In this document: positions 43,631 to 58,600 of the stretch, one piece after another | How the letters are laid out: the number at the start of each line of letters is the position of its first letter | Numbering within the stretch: position 1 is the stretch's first letter | From: Bilabrum cf. latius | Taxonomy: Eukaryota; Bigyra: Bicosoecida; Bigyra; Bicosoecida | NCBI GenBank assembly: GCA_965178125.1 | Contig: OZ237745.1 | Location: 1,240,001 to 1,304,000, forward strand | DNA: 64,000 nt | Direction of reading: 5' to 3' | The notes under the pieces: model-generated | What the model saw: only the letters and a program-made list of their open reading frames with translations | Told to the model about the DNA's origin: nothing | The model's database searches: none | Position numbers and translations under genes: made by a program

Positions 43631-46600
43631 TCACATCCAAGGGTGCCAGCTTGGCGAGGTCTGCGAGAGTCGGGCCTCGTCGACTGCTGCCTTGATCAGG
43701 ACGAGTGACCTCGTGCGGTAGCTCGGCGAAGTATCTTCACTTGTGGGGAAGGACGGATCGGCACAGATCGCCTGCGCGATGCCGAGCGGCCGCTCCGCTT
43801 GTACGGGCCGCTGCTTCGCATCCATCTCAGCATCCGTTCTCTCCTGTCCCTTGAGGCGGTTGTGGACCACCCAGCCCTAGTTCGGCCGGAGAACCCGCCT
43901 CGCAAAATCACTGATTGCAGTTGTGACCACTGCCGAGCCTGCTCCTGATGCCGCGCTCTCAGCGGAAGCACCGCCCTGCTCCGCGCTGGCCTTGGCGAGC
44001 TCCTCGTCGGCCGCAGCCGCACGCGCAGCTCGCATAGCCGCATGCTCGTGCTCGCCTCGCAGCCGCAGTCCCATGGCGACGATCTTATGCAAGTTCGCTT
44101 CTGAGTCAGGCACGGCCTCCTCAAGCCCCTGTGAGCCTGTGGAGCGCTTGCTGTGCGGAGCCTCGCCTTCCTACTTGCGGATCTGCTGCAGCCGATACAG
44201 CCGCCGCAGGGCAGCGGCGTGACGATCCCAGTCAGCCGGCGAACCCACCCTCCAGGCGTCTTCCTGCAGCACCCGCTGCGGGACCAGACCTTCCAGCCGC
44301 CCGAGTATGCGCCCTGTGTCACGAACATACGACGAGCGCAGCAGCAGTGCCAGCCGCTACAAGTCCGAATCCGTCCGAGCACCACCGTCCGCAAGGGAGC
44401 CTCCTGACCGATGGGCGTGAAGAGTGTGCCACGCAAGCGTGTCATTGCGCAGATGCAGCGCCAACGAGGATGCCACCCACTGACCACGCCGCACCAGCGC
44501 GCCCGCCACAGCAGACATGCTGTACCCGACAGGACCGGCCAGGCCAAACGGAGTCAGGAGCTGCTGCATGCCCCTGGACAGCCGGAATGGGAGACGCGAG
44601 CGCCAATCCACCTCAGCCATCCGACCTGACTCTGCGTACCGCACGTGCAGCGCGGCGTGCGTCATCTCTCCCCGCGCAAGAGACAGTAGGGTGTCTTCGG
44701 GGCCAGCGGCAGGCACGCCCATGGCGTGGGCCACGGTTGCATGGGTGCCAACATGAGCAGCAACTCGCTCCCGAAGGGCTAGCAGCGCCGATGGCGACGG
44801 GAGCACGCCGGCCAGCGTCTACACGAGGCTCGACGCGGGTACCACGGCACCGCAAATAGCGCGATACGCAGAGTGTTTTGAGGAGGCTGCGTCGGCTGCG
44901 AGATGCAAAGGATCGCTATCCGCACCACTGTGCAGTTTTCGTCGATTTGCAAGCACTCTGGAGCCAGCCTCTGCCGCCATGCGCCAGGGCGCCTCAACTG
45001 CCGCCTCAACGTCGCAGTCGTCGTCTGTCAGGGCGAGACGGGCACATCGGTCCTGAAGGAGTTGAAGCATGCTTGCTGACCCGGCCGTGTCAGCCTATAC
45101 TCTCACACAGGAAGATAAAGGCACAACAGTGGGAGTGTTCAGCCGCAGGCGCCTCCGCCTAGAGTTGGCGTGGCGTAGCAGCGACGAGGTCACCAGCCTT
45201 CCAGTGGCCGCCATGAGGATGTCCCGCTGTGTGGCCTGCGAGTGGGAGCTCTGCACTAGCAAGCCGTACGAGAGACCGTCGTCTCCCCTTAGCTCGATTC
45301 TTCGCTACACCTAACCGTTGGCCTGCAGTCGCACTCCCACGCGCGGCTCCACCCCGACGACTCGAGCAGCCTTCACAGCCGACGAATCAGAGAGTAGGTC
45401 TCCGATGTGGTGCCGACCAGGCACCTCGAGCCGCCTCAACTGCAGCTCCGCGAGCCCCCAGGAGGTCTCCACGAGTCGCTGCGAGGCAACGTGGCGCCCG
45501 AGGCCGTTCCAAGCTGCCCCCTGCCAGGCGGCCCAATCTTGCGATGGGTGAGCCAGCATGGGCCGTCCGTCAAGGCCTGCCAGCACGGCGGCCTCTACCT
45601 CAGACTTTGAGCCACCTTGTGCCTGAACTGCCACACCTGCCAATAGGCGAGACCTCCAGCGCCTGACAGCCACGAGCAGCTCGCCAACCGTCGCTGGGAA
45701 CTGAGCACCACCGGAGGCGCTTCCAGCACCCGGAGCTGCGCGCGGAGCCAGCTCCAGTGCCATATGTGACAGTACGGATCCAGGCACCGCTTTGCGAGTC
45801 CGCTCGTGCAACTTTGCAAGCTGCTCCCGCATGCCGGGGCGAAGATGCTCCGTAGCTTCACCAGTGCCCACCGCCGCGCGGGCCAGAGGCAAGTGACCGG
45901 CATCCACGATGAGCTCCATCTGTCGCGCGCATTCTTGTAGCATGGATTCAGGGACAGGGAGGCTGGCGTGAGACATTGATCCCTGTCCGGCAGATCCCGC
46001 GCCAACGGCAAGCGCCTCGGCCTGACCGCACAGTGACCGGAGTAGCAGGTGCATACGCTCCGCAGCTCGATCCAAGTGATGAGGAGCCAATTTGCGAGCA
46101 ACGTTGTCGGCAAAATGCATCATCTCACAAGCCATGGACGTGTGATTTCGGCGAAGAAGGGTGTGCGTCTCGTCTGCTTCTCTCTAGGATATCTCAACAG
46201 CAGGTGCGCTGGCAGACGTGCCTCCGTCATCCTCCATGGCGGCCTACGCCTTGCCATTGGAGCTAGACCCGGCCGATCCATCGTGGCTCCGCGCTGACTT
46301 CCTGCGGTGCTGCATGCCACGCAGCTGGTAGTAGATAGCCTGCGGATGCCTCAGGGCCAGCGCCTGCAGCATGTCCTTGGCGGTTCGGAACTCGTGATGT
46401 GACAAGGCAGCAAGCAGAGCGGGGAGCTGGGGCACCCACTGCTGTGCCTGCACAAATCGACCGTGTTTACTCGCAGCCGCGCTCAGAACAGAGGTCTGAT
46501 CATCAAAACAGAGCAGCCAAAGCACCCTGCCTAGCTCCAGCGACGTATAGTTGACGCCGTGGGTGCACGCCAACAAGTAGGCGACGATGGCTTGCGCACC

Positions 46601-49600
46601 TACGTGCAAGACTCCCCGCCTGTCCGTTGGCTTGGGGGATCGTCCTGCCGAGCTCGACCTAGACTACGCTGACGGTGCCATGCCGCCAAATTGAGCCGAC
46701 TAAACTGACGACTTTACGATGGCCTGCACGGCTTTCCGTACACCATCTGGCGAGGGCACGTACTTGCGAATCAGCTCTGTATGCGGGCGAACGGGCGGAG
46801 ATGGAAGCACAGGTGCTGGCGGGGCCACGCCCGGCTACAAACCAGCACTGGCCGCCTACTTGGCAGCCTCTGTATCCTCCTTGTGTTTCTTGACGCTAGC
46901 TTCCTCCTCCTGCTGTGTTTTGGCCTCGTCGTCGGGGGACCAGCCTCGGAGAGCATCCGCGACTGCCTCGGCAGCAACGTGGTCGCATTCGCCCTCAGCT
47001 TGCCTGCGAGCCAGATCGGAGAGATCGTGGTCATCCGGCAGACGCCCACCCACTGTTTGTCCTCCCATCGCTTCGTACTGTCTGACGTGCGCCAGATACA
47101 CTGAGTGAAACAATGTGTCCAGGAATCGGCCCCAGGACAGCCAAGCCTTGCGGTGTCGATCGTGCACCTGCACAGCGAGCGCAAAGGTGCGGTTCGCTTC
47201 ATACCACCGACTCCCGTCGTGACTGCTCAGCTCCCTAAAGAACAGGGCGCGGACGCGGAGCAACTCCGCCTTCTGTGGCGGCATGAAGTAGGTCAGGTTG
47301 GTCCCCTGCAGCAAGGACAATCCACCACGCCTCTGACCATGCACCCGCTCCGGGTCCAGCGGGCAAAACACCGCTGCAGCCGAAGAGATCTTGGTCTTCT
47401 CATCATTTGTAAGGTGCGGTGGGTGCTGACGGGGCAGGGCAGCCAGCTCGGCCGCTGATGACGGGCCCGACGGGATCACGGCTCCCTGCGGAGCAGCGTT
47501 TTCGCGGATGGCACGCAGGCCCGCCTCACTGTCTCGCACCAGCGCAGTATGGGCTGCCACCAGGCCCTAGACAGACTATTCTGCGGCTGGGTTATCAGGA
47601 GCAAGACTGGCACCACCGGGCTCTGCCGGGGCCACCCCAGCATTGAGCAGAGAAGGGCCCATGTGAGGAGGCAGAAGCGAGTCATCGCCTTCCGAATGCA
47701 GGCAGGCCAGAATCTGCTCACGGGCCTTCTGGAATGCATCATACACGTCCATGGTAGCCAACTGGTACAACCTGGCTAGCGTTGTTGCGCTCACGTCGAT
47801 CAGGCCGAGCTTGCGGCTCACGTGGGCGAGCCGGATCACCGTCCATGGCGCATCGTGCACAGAAGACAGCTCATGCGGATTACCATTGAACATAGGCTGT
47901 AGCCAGTTCGTAACGAAAGCGAACACGTGGTGCCTCCAAGTGAGCAGGCTGTCCCACACACTTACCCCGTCCCATCGATTGGGCAACCTGTTGCGCCAGT
48001 CCGACAACACAGGCTGAAGATCTGGCTTGTTCTGCTTCTTCTTGCCTTGCTCTGAGTTTCTTTGTCGCGTTATCTTGTTCAGGGCTTGCAGGATCCGAAC
48101 GGCTTCCTGCGACTCGAGAAGCTGCTGGGACTGCGCCAGCATGGCTTCGCGCATTCCCACACCCACACCAGTGCCTGAATACATCTGAAACTTGGATAGG
48201 GCAATCCGCATTGCGTTGTCCCAGGTGTGCATAGCTTGCTGGGAGTTCCCGCTCTGCACGGCGACCTCGACTTCGTGAAGCCTTCTGGCTGGGTCCTTGC
48301 TTGCTTCCATAGTCACGACTGGGTTCTTCAGCATTGTGCGCATCACATCCCACTCTGCCAACTTGCTCGAAGCCTCTGCTAGCATCACTGCATCGCCCAC
48401 TTCCTGCGCAAATCGACCGACCACAGTCCACTGGCAGAGCTGCTTCGTAGACGCAGCCCAGCGAGACTGCCAAAGCTCCACCTCGGTCCGGGACGGGCAA
48501 CTTGCCCAGATGCTTGGCAGCAAGTCGTGGGTTCCAGCATGACTATGGCTACCGGCTCCAGACAGTCCACCGGCACCACTTAAGCCTGCTTGTGCCTGTG
48601 CATGACCTGTCAGCGAGCCTCCAGAACCAGTGGCACCTGAACCAACGCTACCAAGCATCCCGCCGGCTCCATTGGGTACCCCGGTCTACCCAGTGATGGA
48701 AGAGGAGCGCAGCAAAGCGACCTATGGGTGCCAACGCGGCACGCCGGTTGACGATCCACCCGACTGCACTCTAGCAGCCGCAGCCTGTTGCGGGGCGGCA
48801 ATTCCATCTCCCAGACCAGGCGCGATTCCCAGCACGTGAAGTGGCGGACCTCGTCCGGTTCCAGGCGCTGCGCCCGGGTTCTGCACAACTGCACCCTCCC
48901 CGACAGAAGCACCGGACGAAGCAGGCCCGGTTGCCCCGCGCTTGCCCTTGCGAGCCGCCGCTGACGATTCGGAACCCGCCGAAAATGTTCCAAGCGAAGC
49001 GGACCTGATGCCAAGCTGCCTTGCCTCAGCAGCAGTGCCACCATAAGTAAATCCAGTTGCGGGGGCCGCCACCGCGGGCACGAGGCCAGACTGGAGCGCT
49101 GAACGTCGAAGCTCCTCCTCCCCGCTGCCTAGTTGTTCCGTTTCCGCCGGCTCGCCAAATGAAGCTAGTCTTCGCTGCAGTGGCATTGCAGCATCCACGA
49201 TCGAAGCCTGGGCAAACTCGAGCTGCCCAAGACTACCCAAGCTTAGCTCACGGTCACTGGGACGAGTGGACGTGAACTGCCGTGTCACAGCAGATGCATC
49301 CAATTGTTCAGAACCTGGCATAGCAGAGCTAGAGCTGGAGCTGGCAGATGCACTAGACGACGAATTTCCTGCTGTGCCGCTGCGTTCCATGGCCGATGCC
49401 AAATGATCGCCGCTGGGCATCACGCTGGCGCCACGTATTGCAGCAGGCCCATCGTAGTCGGTGTGAATAGGCTCTATGAGCGGTACCGAGTGTGACGATA
49501 CGGCTCGTTCAAGCACAGCTGGGGACAGCTTAGTCTCGGGCGCGCGCTTCCGCCGGCGTCTCTTCGTAGGTGCACCTGAGCGTGAATGCTGTAGTGCCCT

Positions 49601-52600
49601 TCGCACCGCGAGGGGCATTGTGCCCAGCAACGAGACTCTGACACCAGCTGCGCTCGTGTCCACCTACTGGCCATATCCCGCTGCTCCAAGAAGCACGCTC
49701 TGCGCTGCAGTCTTTGACGCAGACTAAATATTCGAAGCTGAGTGAACGACCGACGAGGAGGCCCGGGCCAAGGCAGGTGGAGACGGTTGCACAGCCGAGG
49801 CAGCTTGCTGAGCGCTACCAGTGGTTGCATTTGCCACATTAGCCCTTTCTGATACCCTGATTGACTTGGGCAGCACACTTTCAATTGATTTCATCCTCTC
49901 CCGAGCGTTGCTGATAGCGCGACGCTGCTGCCCCGCCCTCGCAAGAGCTGGTACGCCGGCATAGACTGCATAGCTGGCAGCGCCAGCAGTGGCTCCAAGC
50001 CCAGAAGCAGTCGACAGCGGAGTGGCACCGAATACAGGATCAATCACAGCTGCCTGGTCGCTGGCAGTTGCAATCCTGTCCGAAACTGCAGTCGGCCGGT
50101 ACAGGTTCTTTCCACCTGTCGACACTGGCGCTGCACGACTGCTGCGTTGTGCAATGGTCACCGGGACGGCGGCACAGCTCGCAAGAGCTGCCTGGACCGC
50201 GCTTTTTTGCTCATTGTCCAGCCTAGGCAGCTTGTTTGGTGGCTCAGATGCACCAGAACTTCCACCCTTGCGTGACTTTGACTGCCGCCCGCCGCGGCCT
50301 CGACGAGCGCTACTTGCCTTAGCCTCTCCTGAGGCGCGTTCTTCATTGTCACTTGTCGCCCCACCAGCCAATGCGGCATCGACGCCGGACAAAGCCTGCT
50401 TCGCACTTTGTATCATGTCTGTGGTCACGGCGACCCCATCCTCCTTGCTCTCAGCGTGTTTGGCAAGCGCAAGCCTGCTTCGCTTCCTAGATCGCCTTGG
50501 CCCCATCACGCTTGAGGTGCCCATCAACTTCGCCATCTTGAGAGTCTTAGAGTGCAGAGCCCCCCTCGATGCTTCAACTTCCTACTTAAACTCAGCCAAA
50601 GCAGCCGCATGCTTCTCTTCAGCGGACATCTGCACGGTATCATGCTTTTTCTTGTTTCCAGCATTAGAGCCTCGCTTTCCACCTGGTTTCTTTGAGGTTG
50701 CACGCTTGCCACCCTTCGACCCTTTCCCTCCTTTTGCGCCACCGGCAGCAGCCGGCGCACTGCTCCCTTGGGCCAAGGCAATATCATCCCAACCCTCGGC
50801 AAGCTTGGACTCTTGCTCGCGCTGGAGATTCAACATCTTGCGATGAGACTGGAAGCTTACCATGAACCTGGAATGAGCTCTCAACATTGCTGCGTGCCAA
50901 CACTCCTGAGCCTCACGCCACATGCCATGTGACTCCAGATCAAGCCCGAGGGCGGTCATGGGGTCTGCAGACGCCGATCGACTGAGGCCGGCCTGTAAAT
51001 CAGATTCACCAAGCGACTGATACACCTCAGTCAAAGCGGACAGACGAAGTGCGTAGTACGAAGCGCTTGGTGCCTGCGCTGGGGTGCGCAGCTGCTCACC
51101 ACTAGGCAGCAGCTCTCGATTCTCCAAAGCACGCTGGGCTCGGGCGTTACCTTGTTCCTCGTCATCCACATTCATGGCTTCGTCTGCCCCGTAGGAGCCT
51201 GGTCCAGTCAAAGCGTGAGCGAGGTGAGCACCTTCAGCGAATGCGTACGTGCCTGCCCTTGCAGCCCCAGCGAGAAGCTCAGGCGGTAGCTCTATCGCGT
51301 TCGTACTTGCTGGTGCAACCCCACTCTATTCTTTCAGCGCAGTTGCTGTTCGCAGTGCTACCTACGCAGAGGCACTGGCACTGCCAGGCAACCGGGAGGC
51401 CTCCCGCGGGGCTTTCTGTGCAGCAATAGCCGCGCGAACCAGAGCACCGGTTCCACGGGAGTTAGTTGGTTTCGTAAATACAGGGATCCAAGCATCATGG
51501 GGAGCTGCTGATACCACAGCTTGCCGCTTCGTCTTCCCAAGGCTGCTACCGGTTTGACTCCTGCCACTTTGCACAGTATACGGTGCACTGCCAAATTCAT
51601 CACCCGGAAGTGTCTATTCACTTGTATCCACGCGTCCCTTGGCAGCAGTGCGGCGGCGCTTTGAGGCACTTGGGACCTCTCCCATAGACCTCTTCAGGGC
51701 TCTTGCGTTCGTGGCATTTGAGCCAGAGCGCAATGTCTCGGCGATGATGCGACCTACGCTTGCCGGCCCTCCAGCGTCCACCCCGGTTCCCATCACAAGG
51801 ATCTGCTATTCTAACAACAGTGAAGCAGGACCCCACGCGGCATACACCGTAGCCAGGTATCGCAGCAGCTCAGGCCGAAGCAATGGCGCAGGTCTGCAGC
51901 TCGCCAGCGCCCGAAGAATGAGTTGAGGCACCGTTGCCATCCGTTGGTACGGTGAGCAGTCAAGCGAAGCCCCTGCCACGTGGCCTCCTGGCTCATGCGC
52001 TTCAGGTGCCATCCAGCCCCCGTCCTACTGGGCCGCCAGATCACTGACGCTGTTGTCGAGCGCATCGTGGACGGCTCCACCTGTTGAAGCATCAGCACCG
52101 TGGTGCTAGGGAAGGCCCGCAGCAAATGCAGATGCGTCCAACGGAGGACTGACTCGCTGATACTGGTGGTAGTCCTTCACTGATAGTGCACCCAGCATGC
52201 CCGTGAAAAGATGCCTCTGTCTGTCAGACAATGCTTGCCACGCAAGAGGCAGCAGCGAGAGCCAGAGATCTGACGCAGCGTCCGCATTCACGCCTGCAAG
52301 CTCCCCAGCTGCTGCTACAATAGGCGCAATGCCCTGCTTATCATCGCAAACATCCCCAGAAATCCCTGCCGGCAGCATGCAAGCTTCCAAGAGAGGCTAC
52401 CTGGCTCGCTTCTGCGCTACCTCCAATGCATTCTCTGCAAATCCAGCATTTTCCGGATGAGACCAGGCGCCAGCTGACGGGGCTTCGTAAACTAGTGCAC
52501 GCGCGGGCTGATCGCGACCATACTGCACGCTCGCCACGACACAAGCTTCTCTAGCGGTATTATCAAACGCAATGCTCTGCATGGGTCCCGCTCGACTGGA

Positions 52601-55600
52601 CATATCTGCTGTAAACGAAGAGCTTGCAGTCCACACAGACCCTGCGTCTGAGCCTAGTCCGTGTACAAGCAACTAGGTTGCCTGCGGAATCCAAAAGTGC
52701 CCAGCTAATGTGTCCCATCTTCCCCCGACTACGTCTTGCAACGCTGAGAGGGCCCCGTTTCCTTTTCCGCCCGTAGCTCTGGGCATCTCATACCATTGGG
52801 AACGCAAGAAGTTCCTTATTTCGGGGTCCCGGGGCGTCCAAGCTTGGCCGCCAGCCATCGATCGTGCCGACGCCCCGGCGCCAGGCGAACTCTCCCAGTA
52901 GGATCTCGGCCTTCCTATTTCTTCGCGCCACTCGCGCATCTCAGTTGCACGTTCACACCGACCCCACGCTCGCTCAATGCTGAGAGCAGCGTGTCGCACT
53001 CTTGCATCTGCGGCTGCAGCTGATAGGACGACACGACGATGATGGAGCAGTCTAGTGGGTCGGTTGATCAAGCTACCTGCATCAAGTGACTTCTGCTAGA
53101 AGTCGGGCGAAGAGGAAATGACAGCCTGAACCAGACCGACGGCATCACTCGAAGCAGCGCGCATCATAGTCAGGTCCGCACCGAAAGCAAACGCAGCGGA
53201 AATGCCAATCGTTGGTAGCACCCAGCTCTGGATTGCGCCACGACACCACGCATGCCATGCACCATCAGTCCCTGTGGCAGATCGAAGTACAATACGGCTT
53301 GCGGCAGTCTACAATGGGTAGTAATGTCTACCAAGAGTCTGTACCCGAGCCATTGACAGGGAAGCTCCCCAGCCCCCGCTATCGTGGGACAAAACGCACA
53401 AAGATCCGAGAGCATGAAGGATTGACTGCCTCTCCTTCTGCGTTACGCCTAGTGCGCCTACCTCGTCTCCAACCACGACTGATGTTCCGCGCTCGAATGA
53501 CAATTGCGACCTCTCGCCGGCTTGCAACCAACCTGATGCCAGCCGCAGACAAACTCTGAGTACCAGTGGATCCTTTGAGTTTTGCATGAGCTTGCATGCG
53601 ACGGAGATGATGGTACTTCGGAATGGCGGCTGCATGAGTGCTCTCTCGCCGAGCATACGGAGAATCAGTAGGAGTGCCCTGCGGCGGTCCTGCGATCGGC
53701 TCGCTGCCGCCGCTGCGCCGTTGTCAGTCGAAGTGGACGACCCTGTAAGTCCAGATCTATTCGTCTGAGACGAGTCTCCTGCGGCCTCGTTGGTCTCGTC
53801 GTCTCCCTTGCCACGCTGCCTCTTACGTCGATCAGCATCATCGTTGTTTTGCTCGTCCTCGCTCGAGACAGACAAGTCAAACGCGCTGTCTTGCCGACCC
53901 CGTAAATGGTCAACGGCAAGCGTCTACAACAGGGAATGAAGTGTTGCAGCAACCACGTCAATAACGTGCGGGACAGCTCGGTTAAGCTCACGAACAGTTC
54001 GAAGCAGACCGATGAGATTCCTACAGTCCACGCAGCCGTGTGGAGTCGATGACTGGGAGCCAGGCCCATCATCGAGCGCAACAGACGGCCTTGCAGAGGT
54101 GTACCCGCGCTACTCGTTTTGTTCCCTCCTTTGCTTTGCGAGTTCACAAGCAGCGTCTAGGCCACCATATCGGTCGAGTTGGTCCAGAGCAACACCTTCC
54201 AGCCCGGGCGAGGCAGCCGCAAGGGTATCGCGCATTTTCCGCCAAGCCGATGCTGCCTGCTTGTCATCATCAGCCTCACCGCCCGTCATTTCATCCGGAA
54301 GAGCTGGCTCGTCGCCAAATGGCCCCGTTCTCGTCCCATCGGGCATCTTGATAGATCGTGGCACCTGGGTTCGTGGCTCAAGCTACTCCGCAGCTATTTT
54401 CGCAAGCTGACGCTGCTGGTCCGGCGGCTGTCGCACTGCAGCGCACAGCCTGAAACTCAAGCATGACACAACCCATGGAAAGAATCGCACGTGGGCGAGT
54501 CTCCACGGTGGCATAGCAGGTGGATAGAGCTGCAGGATGACCCGAAGGAGCCTCCTTAGGAGTCTATGAACCCGCAGGGAAGATGATGAAAAAGCAGGAG
54601 TGAGCCGCTGCATCAGTGCCCCGGCATTGTCCACCAAGAATCGCTAGCTTGGCGTCTGGCTCTGCGATGCAATCGCGTTCAATACCTCGAGCACTGCAGC
54701 CAGCGTTTCACTAGAAGTATTGCTGGCTGAGTCCGATGAAGATATTGTGCCCCGGGAGCTTACAGACTAAATCCGATGGAAGTAAACGGATCGCAAGGGT
54801 GCGTTCTTCCACACTTGGAGCACGTGTCGAACAAGGCGCAGGCACCGTCGAGAAACGCCTCTCGTCTCTGGCGATTCTGCAGTCACAAAGGCCTGCCTTA
54901 CAGCAAAGTTTGAGACCATTTCTACCATTTGGCGACCAGCAAGCCCATGAGACTACAATGCAGACGATGCTGGCCGTGAGGACGACTGGTTCTTGTCGGT
55001 CCATTCTGTCTACGAGTCACGAAGTAGTTTCTCAAGGTATGCCTGGCCGCGCTCTTGTGCCACCTACTTGCGCGCCCGTAGCTCCCAAATAACCATCACC
55101 GTTGCAAGGTCAACTGCTAGGAACCTATGAGGCATACTCAGGCTTTGTGGAAGACCAAGTCGAGGCAAAGCATTGACCAACAACGTGGTGAACTACTTCC
55201 TGAACTGGAAGAAGAGACGTTCGTGAGCAGCAATAAGCCTCCACAGATGCACAATTTGTGGGGTCGCGTGGCTCTCGTCGTTCAAGATTTTCTTCACCCA
55301 ACGAACTGCTCGTGCAAGCTCATCGGAAGATAACCAGCGACGCATGCTGCGAACAATCGTAGTCAACGCCCGCCGGACAGGCACTCTGGTAGTGGCACTC
55401 GTGTCAGGGCGGCAGTCTCTCAGCAGCGAGACAAATACCTGGAGCACAACCTTCGAAGGGGTGTCGAAGGTTGCTATGAACCGAGTTACAAGTCCATAAG
55501 CCCTGTACTTCAACGGAGTATCGCGATGACGCAGGTGTTGCCACGCAAATCTAATCAGTGTCCGCCTCTCTCGCATCAATGCGATTGGACGAACCGCGGA

Positions 55601-58600
55601 CAAGCATGACGATGCCCGGAGTAGTTGCATTAGCAAGCTATCGCCACGACGAGCGGAAGCTGACACCCCGCCCACAGAATCCCATACTCCTGCCACATCA
55701 GCATTGATACCGCCGGCATATGAGGATCGCGGTGGGGGCACGCCGTCCACAAGGGCGCGGCAAGGCATGACAGCACTTCCAGTAGGAGCCAACAAGCTCT
55801 CATCTGCAGAACCCGATAGCCCATCTGAAAGCTTGAGCATTCGTTCAAGCACGTCCAGTGACAGGCTCGCCGGCATGGAATCACGGGTCGGAAGTACAGA
55901 GCCGAGGAGCTCGGGGGGACTAGGAAGCCTAGCCAAGTCCAGCGTTGGCCGTGATGTCACCGCATGTGACGAATCACGTTGCTTTCCAGCTGAGCGTTCT
56001 GCACTCGACCCGTCTAACCCACTTGAACCAGCAGCACGTTCCAGGCGGACGCCCATGTCCAGCAGGCCAGCTGAGCTGACGCACGCCTCAACGGCACGCA
56101 AATCCTGCGATTTAGTGCGTTCTAGAGACAACGTTCGCCGCATGACTGGAGTAGCCACCAGTCGCAGCATGAGCGCCTACAGTTCGCGACCTGGGACCTC
56201 CCCATCAGTTGGGTCTTCAGTGAGCAGACCATTGGGCTGTTGGATTCCAAGCAAGAATTGAGGCAACCCATTACGTGCCGGGAGTCGCCGCTGCGCAGAC
56301 GATGGACCATCAGCTTCGCTCGACTCTGCTCCAGATGCAGCTGTTTTCTTCTTCGAAGCCGATGAGGACTCAGCTGCACTAGATGACCCAGATTTGCCGG
56401 CTTCCAATGCCAGCTTGGCTACTTTCTCTCTAGCCTCAGCGCTAGTGACAGCTGCAAGTGGGCGGGCCTGCGCCTGTCCAGACAAAATGTCTCTAGATGT
56501 CTTTAGGAGTGCACGGCGAAGTGCGGCAGGCGCGTACGAGGGGAAAATCCGTGACAGCAGCGCCAGTATCGGAGTCACGTCGAATGCTCCGTTTGGAAGC
56601 AACAGAATGGGCAGCAGGTCCAACACCGGGCCCATGCACCCGGGGCGAGCTGCTTGCATTGCTAGAGACACCAAGATGGCGATGCAGTCCTCCATCTCTT
56701 GAGCATACCCAATCGTATCCATAGTATTCGAGCCTCCTAAGGTACGGGCGGATGCATCAGCAGCCGGGGTCCCGTCCAACTTGCGAACCGCTTCGCAATA
56801 TGAATCACCTTCGTCCTCATCCACTGCAGATACAGCCACCCCGTTGCGGCTTTCCTTTTTGGGTGAGCCCAGCGAGTCGCTGGAGTCCTCTGTCCGGATC
56901 GTGCCGTCCCGCATGTGGGCTCGCAGCTCAGCAGCCCTGGCAGGGCTACAAGCGAACTTTCGAATGGATTCCCTTGCAGCCATGGCACCGGCGCTAAGGA
57001 TCCATTTCGGGTCAATATCACAGAGCATTCGACAGATTGACAGTCCTCGGCGAAAGAGTTTTCGGCGTACCTCAGGAGTGAGTTCGACCGCTGGTGGGGG
57101 GCGGCTAGGTTTGTCGCTGCCATCCTACTTCTTCTCAGAGCCCGCTTCCGCTTTATCATCCGCTCCGGTCGAGCCAACTTCTGATTCTGCCTTGTCAGGC
57201 GGTGCGGTTTCCCCAGCTGAAGACTTGTCATCTGAAGATGCCCTCGGCTTCTCACCATCCAGGCTATCGGTTGATTTCGTGCTGCTACTGCGGCTGCCAC
57301 GCCGCTTTGCCTCCTGATCAGACATCCTGCGATGAACCTTTTCATAATCAGCTCGGATAGCTGCCCGAAGGGCTGGTTGGCCCTCGTCCGGATAAAAGCA
57401 AGCGCTGGCAATGAGTCGGGACCCCTCTTCCGATCGCATGTGGTAAAACAGTGTGCGACCCTCCCGGCTGCGAATTGTGTATTGCAACAAGGTAAACACT
57501 CGGTCATCCAAGAGACTTGATGCGCACAGGAAGTGTCTGGTCGACAGCTTCGAGTAACTAGATAAAAGGGATGCCAGTGGATCTCTGAATGGACTACTCA
57601 GAGCACCGAAAGCCTGCGATACTGGTAGTGCCGCTTCAAGTCGCACAACAGCATCGATGGTAGCTGGAACAACGTGTGATTCCACATGATTGAGGTACGG
57701 CAGAACATTGATGATTCCAGTGGCTACCCGTGGCTGCGGCCTCAGCAGGTTGGTCACTTGAACCAGGAACGGCGGGAGCGGCTGTGCTGGCAGCCGAGCT
57801 CCAAGTGCTTGTGGTGGCCTAAACACTGAAGGGTGGATCACAACAGTGCTTTGCTCTTGCCCTGCGCTCCCAGGCCTGCCAATCGGCTTTACAGTTTGTG
57901 GCTCCTCTCCAAGCTTCACAGCGGCATTGAACGCATCGGCTACCTCGTTGCCACCGGCTTCCTTAAGCATGTCGCGGAGGACGTCTGGATCACACCATCG
58001 CTGGACGTCACTGAGCAGCTTGGAAGCCAAGTCGGCATTAAAAGCCTCACCAAGAAGCGTTAGAAGCGCTGCGATCGATTTCAGCAGAGGGATACTCAAC
58101 TTAGAGGGGTCTTGGAGCACCTCAGGCACCTTGCGCATCTAAAACCGAAGCGTCGAGGGGCTGATCTGCTGCTGCCTGGGATACTTCCGATTCGCTGTGA
58201 GCATCCGCATCAGTGCCCCGTGTGCGCACGCAGTTACGGCAGAGCTCCCCTGTCTCAAAGCCTCAAGCAGCGTTGTGGCACACTCATCCTTGATCTTGGA
58301 ATCGCTGCTCTGAAACAGCACTTTGGGAGCCACGCTGACTGTGGCGCGGATCGTATCAGCAAAAGCCATTCGAAGCAAGTACGGATAGCCAAGTGGCTTC
58401 AGCTCCACATCAGGCGGTGGCAATCCTACAGCGGACTCTCTTATGTGCTTTCCAGTCATGCCTTGAGGAGTCACGCCGGCGCCAACGCTTGCACCCCATG
58501 ATGCGCACTCCGGACCGTCTCTACCCCATGCCCAACCGCCTTCAGGTAGCAGCCAATCACCAGCACCAACGACTCTTGAGCTGAGCGCGCCAGCAGATCC

